Positions 53,500-64,000 of a stretch of 64,000 bases of DNA are shown in pieces (position 1 is the stretch's first letter; each line of letters begins with the position of its first letter). Where the stretch lies: the NCBI GenBank assembly GCA_963576475.1, contig OY754981.1, forward strand, positions 27,194,132 to 27,258,131, given 5' to 3'. The stretch is from Molanna angustata. Its lineage: Eukaryota > Arthropoda > Insecta > Trichoptera > Molannidae. The notes beneath the pieces are model-generated. The model made no database searches. It saw only the letters and a program-made list of their open reading frames with translations, and was not told the origin of the DNA. The translations under genes and the position numbers were made by a program.

Positions 53500-53995
53500 A
53501 TATATTTTGGTGATTGGCAGATTCATTCACATAGTTTGAAATGTTTTATATTTAATATCTGTGGACATATGTAATTGGTCTGTTTGTTTTTATTTTATAG
53601 TGTATTATTCCATTTTAGTATTTTAAGACTGTATTTGTCCCTAAATAAATAAATAGTTATTTAATCAATACTTCAACAACAAAAATAATAAGTACTTTTA
53701 AAAATAATAATAATAGTAGTTTACTCTTATAAATATATATTTTCTCATAGTTTTAAGTACGTAAGCACACCAGTTAAAATTTATTATTAATACTGTGGAA
53801 ATTTTCAATTAGTTTTTGCTTTTTTTACATAATACATCTGTACAAGAAATCCGCAAATTTAGTAGATATATAAATACGTTAATAATATGCTGATAAATAT
53901 AATTTATTTAAAAATGTGATTAAATGCTAATACACAATGAACCTATTCCTAACATAAAATGACAAAGGTGTTGATAACATTTTTCCTGCAACCAA
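53500..53995. other. A+T-rich, nothing recognised
   Basis: Possible poly(A)-like stretches only. Confidence 0.45.
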
Positions 53996-53999
53996 TTAA

Positions 54000-54208
54000 C
54001 ATTCAATTTATAAAGCAACACGCTCACGCGAGTCGCTATTATTATTAAAGACTAACTGAACCTAGTTAAAATATTAATGGGAATGGAGATTTACGTACAC
54101 ATCATTCTATTATTTCGCTGTCGTATTTTATTGCAGCTCATATAAATTTTAATTAATTTATATTGATAATAGCGACTCGCGTGAGCGAGTTGTTTTATAC
54201 ATTGAATG
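54000..54208. mobile_element. MITE, 209 bp with about 44-bp inverted ends
   Basis: Left end cattcaatttataaagcaac and right end (reversed) cattcaatgtataaaacaac, then both read cgctcacgcgagtcgctatt. Three mismatches in about 44 bases; no open frame. Confidence 0.85.
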
Positions 54209-54209
54209 A

Positions 54210-55320
54210 AAATTATGTGGGCTCGCATCCAAGTGTCCGCCACGATCAAGTGGACTCGCAACCATGTGGGTTCGCACCCAAGTAGCCGCAGCCAAGTGTC
54301 AGACCGTTTTTTTTTCTCGGAGAAACTATCAAAGACCATGTTTTCTTTTTACAGTTTAATTGTAAGCCGTTTGATGTATAGAAACAAAAAATCTCACCGT
54401 TAAAAAGTGTATTATTTTCTAAAATTGTTCAACAGTTAAGTAAAATAAAAGGTGGAGCATTAATTTATCGAAAAACATTTTTTTCTATACAAAAGATCTA
54501 AACGCACGGTTACGTATCAAACTCGTGACGAACGACTGCTATAATTCACGCGTTTAAAGTTGCCAGCGGGGAGCACAATTACATACTAGTATTAATAATT
54601 AAATAATTTTCATACATCCAAGTATTGTTTTACTTGTACCTATTTAGTAATAAAATGACTAAATAATACACTCTATAACAGTCCGAAAGTGATAATAGAA
54701 TCTCTCTCATTGATGCTGTGACCTTATGAAATGGGACCATTCCTTTGATGTCGGACAATGGGGGTATAGGAAATGCTCTTCATCATAGGTATTGAGGTCG
54801 GGCCTTGGAGCCTTTCGCGACAGATGGTCGCGGCAGCTGCTGTCCAGGATTGTTCAGGAGAGGGGGGAGGTGGGAAGGGACCAGGGGCAGGGAGAGGTAG
54901 CTGAGCACGAGCCCATTCAATTATTTGATTCTTGATATAAAGGTGCTCTACACAAAGGAAGTGGACGATTTTTGACACTGTCGAACGCAGGGAAGACTAA
55001 TTCAACGGCAGTAGATTATTTTTCAATACTTAAAGCGTGTCCTTGAAATGAAAAAAATATTAAGTATTAGGTACATTTTTGCATCAATTTCTCAAATAGG
55101 TATCATGTAGACGTAAAGAATGAATACTATGATTTTCGTCATGACGCATGAGAAATAAATAATGATTTAAAACAAATAATTCTGTTTGAAAAAAAAAACT
55201 TGTAGCGGAAGCGAGGTTCTAAAATACTATTTTTCTCTGTGAAAGAAATTTTATGTCATATTACGTAGGTACATTCCCAGAAAAGTAGGCATAAATATTT
55301 TATCCTATTTTCAGTTTTAT
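54210..55320. other. no gene recognised
   Basis: 54215-54300 repeats gtgggctcgcatccaagtg as gtgggttcgcacccaagta. 54740-54960 is G+C-richer but unassigned. Confidence 0.35.
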
Positions 55321-55324
55321 ATTA

Positions 55325-55525
55325 CTTCTCGGGCTACTAAGACGTACTATGTCAAATATTAATTCAAAACGCACTCAATAACAAGTTGACACATTCTGGA
55401 GATATTTATCGTCTCACAGATCCAGGCTGAAAACACAATTAAAAACTGTGTCTCCACCGGGAATCGAACCCAGGACCTTTGACTCAGCAGTCATATATCA
55501 AACCAACTGAGCCATGAAGGCCGAC
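55325..55525 (-). mobile_element. tRNA-derived SINE, family C, complete copy (reversed)
   Basis: Minus strand: ggccttcatggctcagttgg (A box region), tgggttcgattcccggtgga (B box), then cacagtttttaattgtgttt, gatctgtgagacgataaata and a 3' body also found at 14748-14810. Confidence 0.75.
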
Positions 55526-55529
55526 AATA

Positions 55530-56425
55530 CATAAATGCAATACATTTTTTTATTCATGTGCATTAACTTGGGCTAATTATTTTTTAATATAACAACAATC
55601 GATTCGTTTTTTTATAATTTCATGGGTCATAACTTTCAATATTTTGAGTAAAATAAGGTATTTTAATTTTTATTTATAAAATGAATACAATATTAACGGG
55701 ATCCATTTAATAATATTCATTGGATTATTAACATTTGAATAGTACAAAAAATGACACCTCAAACTATAAGTTCAAACTACTTTAAATTATTTATACCTAC
55801 TTAAAGTGTGACTAAACTTTCCTTCTTAGCTAATAGTTTAGTTTGCAATTATATTTTTAAAGTAGAAACGAAAATACATCATACTGATTTTAAACTTAAT
55901 TGATAACTATTTAGAATAAAATTTAAATTTTGTTTGCATTGCACCCCATTGCTCACTAACTTGAATAAAATATTTATAATAATAAAATTTTATTAATGCT
56001 CAAAAAATAACTCAAACTTGGTTCTTTAAATAAAATGTTTAAGAATTTCTAAACAAAGCAAGCCGCTGAGGAAATCTGACAATTCATAGAAAAAGTTGAG
56101 GAATGTCTTTGAAACAATACAATATACCTAAATATCTTAAACAGAATTAGTATTTAAACCATTTTCAAATCCATTTGTATTCTGGTCATTTCTTTAGCTA
56201 TTAGCAGTAGTGATTAATATTTAAAAATCTAAAGTAGGTATTGGTTACAAACCAAACTTTAACAATGAAAAGGATATTGAAGACATACAGTAAGTTAAGT
56301 CTTTAATATCCCCTCTTCCGGGTAAACGATTTTAAAGATAGATTATGAATGTTTCAGGATGGATATAATTTACGAGGAATTAAACATTTTTATAAGATTT
56401 TAAAGTCTGATAGATAGCATTTCAT
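55530..56425. other. A+T-rich, nothing recognised
   Basis: No exon, hairpin or repeat seen. Confidence 0.45.
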
Positions 56426-56429
56426 ATCA

Positions 56430-57060
56430 ACAGTTCCAAGTGGGCATTTTGAAAATATTATGATTATTAAGAAGGAAAAATCTTCTATATATGAATGTCC
56501 GCAATGTATATATTATTTTCTTCGTAAGGCGTTCCTCATTCATTCTCCCCATGTGGCCAAACCATCTTAATGTGTTCACTTTAATTCTATTAGTGACATC
56601 ATTCGTTATGTCCTCATTTCTTACCCTGTCATACATCGTTCTATTACAAATTCTTCATAACGATTTAATTACAACTGCATTTATTCTGCTTTCATGCGAC
56701 TTCTGCCATGTCCAGGTTTCACTTGTATACGTCAAGGTTGGTACTACGATAGCGTTATTAATGGCATCTTTGGCTTCATTTGATATGTTGCGATCATTGA
56801 TAACTGGTCTTAGTGCTGTATTCACTCTGTTTCCTGCCATAACTCTTCTTTCGATCTCCTTATCAATTCGTCCATTGCGTTGAAACATGCTTCCCAGATA
56901 GACATATTCGTCGACTCGCTCGAGCCATTCGTTCTCTACTTTTATTTGACACGCTGTCCTGCTTTCACTCTTTTCAAAGACCATAACCTTTGATTTGCTG
57001 GCATTCATCCTCAGTCCTTTCTCTATGTATCCTTCATATATAGGTATGATGGTATATCTA
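56430..57060 (-). mobile_element. RTE-like LINE fragment (reversed), RT C-terminal part
   Basis: Minus strand: RMNASKSKVMVFEKSESRTA, ERVDEYVYLGSMFQRNGRID, ERRVMAGNRVNTALRPVIND, IVVPTLTYTSETWTWQKSHE and, in a shifted frame, RWFGHMGRMNEERLTKKI. It extends farther 5' than the other copies but has lost its own 3' end. Confidence 0.85.
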
Positions 57061-57064
57061 ATCA

Positions 57065-57495
57065 AATAAAAACTCAAGCGTTTCAAATATTAAGCCCAAT
57101 CATATCTTACTTTTAAACTTGATTTTTAATGTTTGGCAATAAATAAGCGATTTCTTTACATACATGAAATTCTTATAAAATAAATTACATTAATATAATC
57201 AGTAGTTTTATGTATAATGCTAATTACAACCCAAACTTTGCAATATACAGCGGCACCATAAAAGGAATTCCTAAGAATGATGGTACCTACATACATTAAT
57301 TTATAATAATTATTAATAAAACTTTTTACATAGTTCCATGGTAAATATAAAAAACCAAAATTTCAAAATAACTCTTTACTAATTTTAAAAACATAATAAC
57401 CTTCATAGCTTTAACATAATATTAAAGGTGCAGTTATACGTCACAGATTTAGGTCTACGGAGATATTGCTAAAATTTCATTATATGGTTCGAGTA
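57065..57495. other. A+T-rich spacer between two oppositely oriented LINE pieces
   Basis: Nothing else recognised. Confidence 0.4.
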
Positions 57496-57499
57496 GGTT

Positions 57500-57830
57500 G
57501 TATGGTTTGAGTAGAATGAAGATAAATGCTTTGCGATGGTTCGGACATGTAGAGAGAATGAACGATGAACGACTGACAAAGAAAGTATACAAGGCTGAAA
57601 AGAGTGGGATGAGATGTACGGGTCGTCCGAGAAAGAGCTGGCATGATCATATAAATGAGATTTTGAAAGAGGGGAACATACGAAGTCAAAACAATAGGAG
57701 AGCATGTATGACGCGATGTATGAATGTAAATGAGGCAAAACAGGTATGTCAAGATAGAAGAGTCTGTCGTTCGGTTCTCTCTGCTAACCCCGAATAGGGA
57801 AACGGCGTGATGGTATGTATGTATGTATCA
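57500..57830 (+). mobile_element. RTE-like LINE 3' coding tail
   Basis: KINALRWFGHVERMNDERLT, GRPRKSWHDHINEILKEGNI, NNRRACMTRCMNVNEAKQVC, then a stop, ggcgtgatggtatgtatgta. One open frame of about 95 codons. Confidence 0.87.
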
Positions 57831-57969
57831 TTAAATGGTTGTTGTTTGTTTAAATAACTCTTGTAATGCGACCCTTATGCTATGTTTTTTTTATCCAACG
57901 AAATATCGAAGATGATAAAAATATGTTATTTTTTCTTATCTGTTTTAATATGTTTTAGAAAAGAGACAA

Positions 57970-58150
57970 TGGGCCTGAGTCAAATTGAAAACGCTGTTCG
58001 TTATCGCCAAGCGCTATTTTTTTTTCTATGTGATTTGACGTTTATTGTAGAAATTTTTTCTACAATAACAAACAACAAACGTCAAATCCCATACAAAAAA
58101 AAATAGCGCTTGGCGATAACGAACAGCGTTTTTAATTTGACTTGGGGGCA
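57970..58150. mobile_element. foldback MITE, about 75-bp arms
   Basis: Left arm reads aaaacgctgttcgttatcgc, caagcgctatttttttttct, gatttgacgtt; the right arm is the near-perfect complement and ends aatttgactt. Confidence 0.85.
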
Positions 58151-58159
58151 ATACGTCTA

Positions 58160-58775
58160 ATTCGGAAACTTTATGAACTAAAATAGGAACGTTCTAAAAT
58201 ATAAGAATTATGGTCGTTTGAACTTAATTTCGTATTCTGTAACCGAAGTTGTTCCGAAAACTAAAATCTAAAAAAAAAGTACACCGTAGATTATAGTTTG
58301 AACTAAAATTGTTTATGGCGCAGACTACGCATGCGTACTGCGCACTGTTCGGTCATGTTCATTTGTGTCATGTCGCTGTAGTGTCGCCTAACCTAACATT
58401 TTATTTATTTTATTCGGAAACATAAAATAAAATGTTAGGTTAGGTAAATTATCATGTGTAAATTATCCATTTTTATTATGTTCCGTACAAAACTGATGTT
58501 TTCAAATTAACTAAAATAACCTGGACTGCTGTGAAAATAACCAATACGCTTTCAATTAGGTGTGAACTAAAATTAAGAATGTTTTGACAGTTGATCCGAC
58601 TAAAATATGGTTATAGAATAGGGAATTGAACTTATTTGACTAGAAGTGATTTACTTGGAGTAAGAATGTTTCTAAATTGGAACGATCCTATTTCAGCGTT
58701 ATAGAATATCAACTTGTGGATTAGGAACGCACCTATTTTAGCCGGAACATTCTTAAAAAGTTATAGAATCGTACG
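58160..58775. mobile_element. element with imperfect inverted ends, nested hairpin
   Basis: Left part ctaaaataggaacgttc and the reversed right part ctaaaataggtgcgttc are followed on both sides by similar words (gtattctgtaac / atattctataac). A 22-bp hairpin (58387-58444; cctaacctaacatttta..) lies inside. Confidence 0.55.
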
Positions 58776-58779
58776 TAAT

Positions 58780-60821
<2,042 letters not shown>

Positions 60822-60824
60822 TTT

Positions 60825-61325
60825 ATAATGTTATCTAATCCAGTCGCTTCTGTGACCCAAAGTCGATAATATGCAGATCATCCATATCAGTACTGCATAA
60901 CTTATATAAAATAGGGGGTCTGGAAAATATTAATTTTATGTTTTTTTTAACATTTCAACAGACAATTCTTGGTCGAACTCCATAACAAATTAGTAGAATG
61001 ATATTATTAATGATTTAAAATACGTAAAAAAATCTCTGTTTTTTTTTTCCTTTTTTCCGCTTATTACACTTGACTCGTAATTAAAATTAATTATTTTATT
61101 TTGCCAAAACAACTTATATTTTTTACCAATAAATTTTATGATTGGAAAATTTGCTATGTTTGTCAATAATTATTGTCAAATATAATATTATGTATAAAAC
61201 AAAAATGTGTATGTGTGATATGTAATTGATTTTTCACTTAATAAATAGATAATTATTATAATTAAATATGACACCAAAACAAAGTCTCCAGAGAACCATG
61301 GAGATTAAGATTCTACGGCCCATCG
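60825..61325. other. A+T-rich, nothing recognised
   Basis: No support for any feature. Confidence 0.45.
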
Positions 61326-61329
61326 CAGT

Positions 61330-61600
61330 AGTCATCCTTCGAGATGATGGAGTAAAGAGCTCGGAAATAAGGAGAATATGAGATATTCAAGATGTTGTGC
61401 GATGGGGAAGAGCAAGAAATCACTTCTGGAGAAATCACGTGGAGAGAGCGAGTTAAAACCGAGTGGTGAGGATGGCAGCAGGCGAGTATCCTGCTGGTAG
61501 CAGTAGCAGACCCCCGGAAGACCGCCCAAACGATGATGGATGGATATAGCTGTACATCCCATGAGCAGGTTCCGAGCGCAGTCCTAGCTGAAGCAGAAGA
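61330..61600 (+). mobile_element. decayed LINE 3' coding tail
   Basis: Reads RWGRARNHFWRNHVERA, stop, NRVVRMAASEYPAG, RPPEDRPNDDGWI with further stops, the layout of an RTE-type C terminus (W-x-x-H-V-x-R-x..R-P-P). It ends in gcagaagaagaatgat. Confidence 0.5.
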
Positions 61601-61689
61601 AGAATGATACATACATTTGTAAAATCCACGAATATCAAACAATTAAATACAAAAAATGTAGGTATTTATTTATGCATAAATGGAAATCC

Positions 61690-61740
61690 ATATTTTGATT
61701 AACAGAGACGAAGCACAGAAGAGGGATTCCCTCAACGAAG
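61690..61740 (-). mobile_element. short piece of repeat family D
   Basis: On the minus strand aatttgtgtctttttgcttc matches 16768-16790. Confidence 0.35.
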
Positions 61741-61749
61741 CAAAAAGAC

Positions 61750-62145
61750 ACAAATTAAAAACAAACACATACCTACTCTGCGCACTCGGAGGCCTAAAAA
61801 ATAGGTTTATTTAAAAAGTTTTGATCAATTTAACTCTTTTTGGTTTGCTGCCCTTAACTTGAATAAGTATGGTCAGAGATCAAAGAAGCCGATGCTCCGG
61901 TATATAGGTATAAATATGCATGTTTGTCGTTAATAAATTTACTTAATTGACTATTAAACCAAATAACATTGACGAAAATCATTAGCCAGATACATTTTGT
62001 CACATTGTTGTACAATTTTTATTATCCGAAAACATTTATAACATATTCTACATTAATTATATTGATGTGTATTGAAATCATTATCGATCAGAAATTTTAT
62101 CTTCAGGGCGGTCTTAATATGAAAATCAACATAATTAATATGAAA
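61750..62145. other. no gene recognised
   Basis: Nothing supported. Confidence 0.4.
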
Positions 62146-62148
62146 ATA

Positions 62149-62320
62149 TTTTAGCCAACATTTAAATTTTCAATGTTTCAGGGTAGCGTTTAAATTTTTG
62201 TATTCCCGTCAAAATGAAACAATATTAATAATAATATTTTAGCCAACATTTAAATCTTCAATGTTTCAGGGTAGCGTTTAGATTTTTGTATTCCCGTCGA
62301 ATTGAAACAATATTAATAAT
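62149..62320. repeat. 88-bp tandem duplication
   Basis: agccaacatttaaa.tttcaatg, cagggtagcgttta and tgtattcccgtc recur exactly 88 bases apart (62153 and 62241) with four or so differences. Confidence 0.9.
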
Positions 62321-62324
62321 TCAA

Positions 62325-63030
62325 TATACTTTCTATTCAATATACTGTTCACTCCAATGACATTTTATAGATAGACACGTTATATGAGAACAAAACACTA
62401 CAAAATTGTACATTTTAACGAATTCTTACAATATCACCAACAAGAGCACACACAGAAAGAGATCGTACAGTAATAGACACACATAACACACACTGCAGAC
62501 TTATTTTAATTTTTACTCCGGTACTATCACATTATAATTATCACCAAATAATGACTGCGAAAGAGACGAACATAAGCTGTGTGAAAAAGCTAGTACAACA
62601 GCCTTAGATAATATTATGATATAATTCTATGACAACAACATAATCTTTCTACATAGCTACAAGCGGATTTGACTTGACTACTTTCTCGTTTACTCAAAAT
62701 AAAAATAAATATGTAGCATGAAATGATTTACATAAAAAAAATATATCGAAAGATATTGAATTGAGTTATTGAATATATTATATGCAGCATGAAATGATAT
62801 ATCTGGTCGTTCCTTCACAGTTCTAGTGTAACTTTTATAATGAACATGTTTTCATCATACAAGACGGTATTTTGACTACGACAATACGTCAAACATTTTG
62901 CGTGCAACTAAAGTGCGGTAAGAATTAACAGAGGTTTGTGCCTTAATTTTTGTTTACCGACTTTGAAGCACTAGTAACGTATCTATTATTTTAATATATC
63001 ATTGCTTTGTGTTGTCCCAAGGCATTGCTG
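62325..63030. other. no gene recognised
   Basis: Mixed composition with no open frame; 3' UTR or intron of a neighbouring gene is possible but unsupported. Confidence 0.35.
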
Positions 63031-63036
63031 AAAGCC

Positions 63037-63131
63037 AGCAGCACTCCAGGGATACTTGGTAGTGCTCAGCAGCACTCCAGGGATACTTGGTAGTGCTCAG
63101 CAGCACTCCAGGGATACTTGGTAGTGCTCAG
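63037..63131. repeat. 31-bp minisatellite, three copies
   Basis: gcactccagggatacttggt begins at 63041, 63072 and 63103 with no differences. Confidence 0.95.
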
Positions 63132-63414
63132 CGGAGCAGTAGCCTTTGCTGTCCATTGTTCTTCAATCATATAATATAATATAGGTATCGAAATTCATTC
63201 GTCGCTTCGTCTCGTTTCGTCGCTCAAACATCGTCATCATCGTGTTTCATATTGTGTCCTGAGAAAATTGTTAGGTATCTATTTGTTTAATTGTTATTTG
63301 TGAGAGAAGAGGAGATTCATCGAAAGAAGAAGTTTGAAGGTTAATACCTCTTCCTTGTTCGAATCCCGTCTGATACGCTTTACATAGGAATCAGTTCAAT
63401 TTAAAATTTCGATA

Positions 63415-63470
63415 TACAGTCCACTATACTCTTAGCCCGATATGCAATCGGCAATTCGGCGCTAACATTT
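63415..63470 (+). repeat. 55-bp dispersed motif, copy 2
   Basis: tacagtccactatactctta, gcccga, ggcaattcggcgctaacatt, as at 49792, again just before a LINE tail. Confidence 0.7.
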
Positions 63471-63475
63471 AAGAT

Positions 63476-63826
63476 GTGAAAAGATCGAAACAATCGGGAA
63501 ACAATCAAACATGTCTGCAATACGTGGTGTTGTCGATGAATGTTGCAAATGCCATGGACATCAATAATAACCATGTGTCCTCAAATAGAAATAGACAACA
63601 GATAAGACCTCCATTAATAAGGACGACTTTTGCCCAGCGACATTACCCCTTTCTTGCTCCTAGACTTTACAATAAAATATTTCCTGACATAGAACACAAT
63701 ATCTCACACGACGAAACAAACTTCAAAAAACTGGTAATTGACTGGCTGAAAAGAAATGGTAGAATACAATCTGCTTATGTCCTGTTAAAATATCCTAACA
63801 TAATTCACTACTCTGTGCCTTCATAA
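63476..63826 (+). mobile_element. LINE ORF2 C-terminal fragment (CR1/jockey-like)
   Basis: RPPLIRTTFAQRHYPFLAPR, LYNKIFPDI and FKKLVIDWLKRNG form the R-x-x-x..P-x-(L)(Y)N-x-(L/I)P..FKK..WL block that ends jockey/CR1-type ORF2, read in one frame to a stop at 63826. The upstream part is absent. Confidence 0.65.
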
Positions 63827-64000
63827 CCCGAAAATCTTTACCACAGCTTGGTGCCATCCATCATTTCCACTACAATTATATTGGCTAAAATAAATGAGAG
63901 TTCACGGTATATTCTGATTATATTTCTTTTCTTTTCTGTTTATGTTTAATTATCTCTGTTGATTATTTTACATTCAAAAACATGTAACCACAGAGCAAAT

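Noticed and set aside
54724..54978. Pro-rich 84-codon minus-strand exon
   Set aside because: G+C-rich but without acceptor/donor consistency or recognisable family; probably element debris.
63476..63826. host gene exon
   Set aside because: The C-terminal block matches the end of jockey/CR1-type ORF2 and lies in repeat-rich DNA.

Overview
This window is a piece of insect nuclear genome, most likely from a moth or butterfly. It is A+T-rich and has three spliced protein-coding genes with canonical GT-AG introns. Introns and intergenic DNA are packed with broken non-LTR retrotransposons, tRNA-derived SINEs, inverted-repeat (MITE-like) elements and minisatellites. The Lepidoptera assignment is inference from the repeat texture; insect origin follows from the gene content. 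There is no sign of a bacterial, viral or organellar segment.

Layout. Bases 1-15,900 carry no certain coding exon. They hold repeats, a 139-bp-arm foldback, and one attractive candidate first exon at 7698-7760. Exons at 15930-25787 (+) encode the C-terminal 899 residues of the RGS12/RGS14-type G-protein regulator Loco: RGS domain, two Ras-binding domains and a GoLoco-like motif. The mitochondrial ribosomal protein mRpL45 lies on the minus strand at 29171-30339 in two exons. The eIF5-mimic protein (BZW / krasavietz) runs from 32683 to 45392 (+) in ten coding exons that join without a break into 419 codons plus stop, the family's usual length. From 45,500 to 64,000 I find no host gene. That stretch holds many LINE 3' tails (mostly one family ending in TGTA-rich repeats), inverted-repeat elements, a 70-unit TA microsatellite and several tandem duplications.

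The three genes are unrelated in function (G-protein/asymmetric-division and glial signalling, mitochondrial translation, cytoplasmic translation control) and share no operon-like arrangement. mRpL45 and the BZW gene are divergently transcribed across about 2.3 kb.

I found no convincing new multi-gene system. The best leads are: (i) a structured repeat present four times in sense orientation in and just before the BZW introns, whose stem shows compensatory base changes; (ii) the very long, nearly perfect hairpin at 11759-12049; (iii) a G+C-rich TA-flanked inverted-repeat element at 43010-43333; (iv) a 119-bp inverted-terminal-repeat unit arranged head-to-tail at 50824-51061; (v) a GoLoco-like motif in Loco that lacks the usual Q-R pair.
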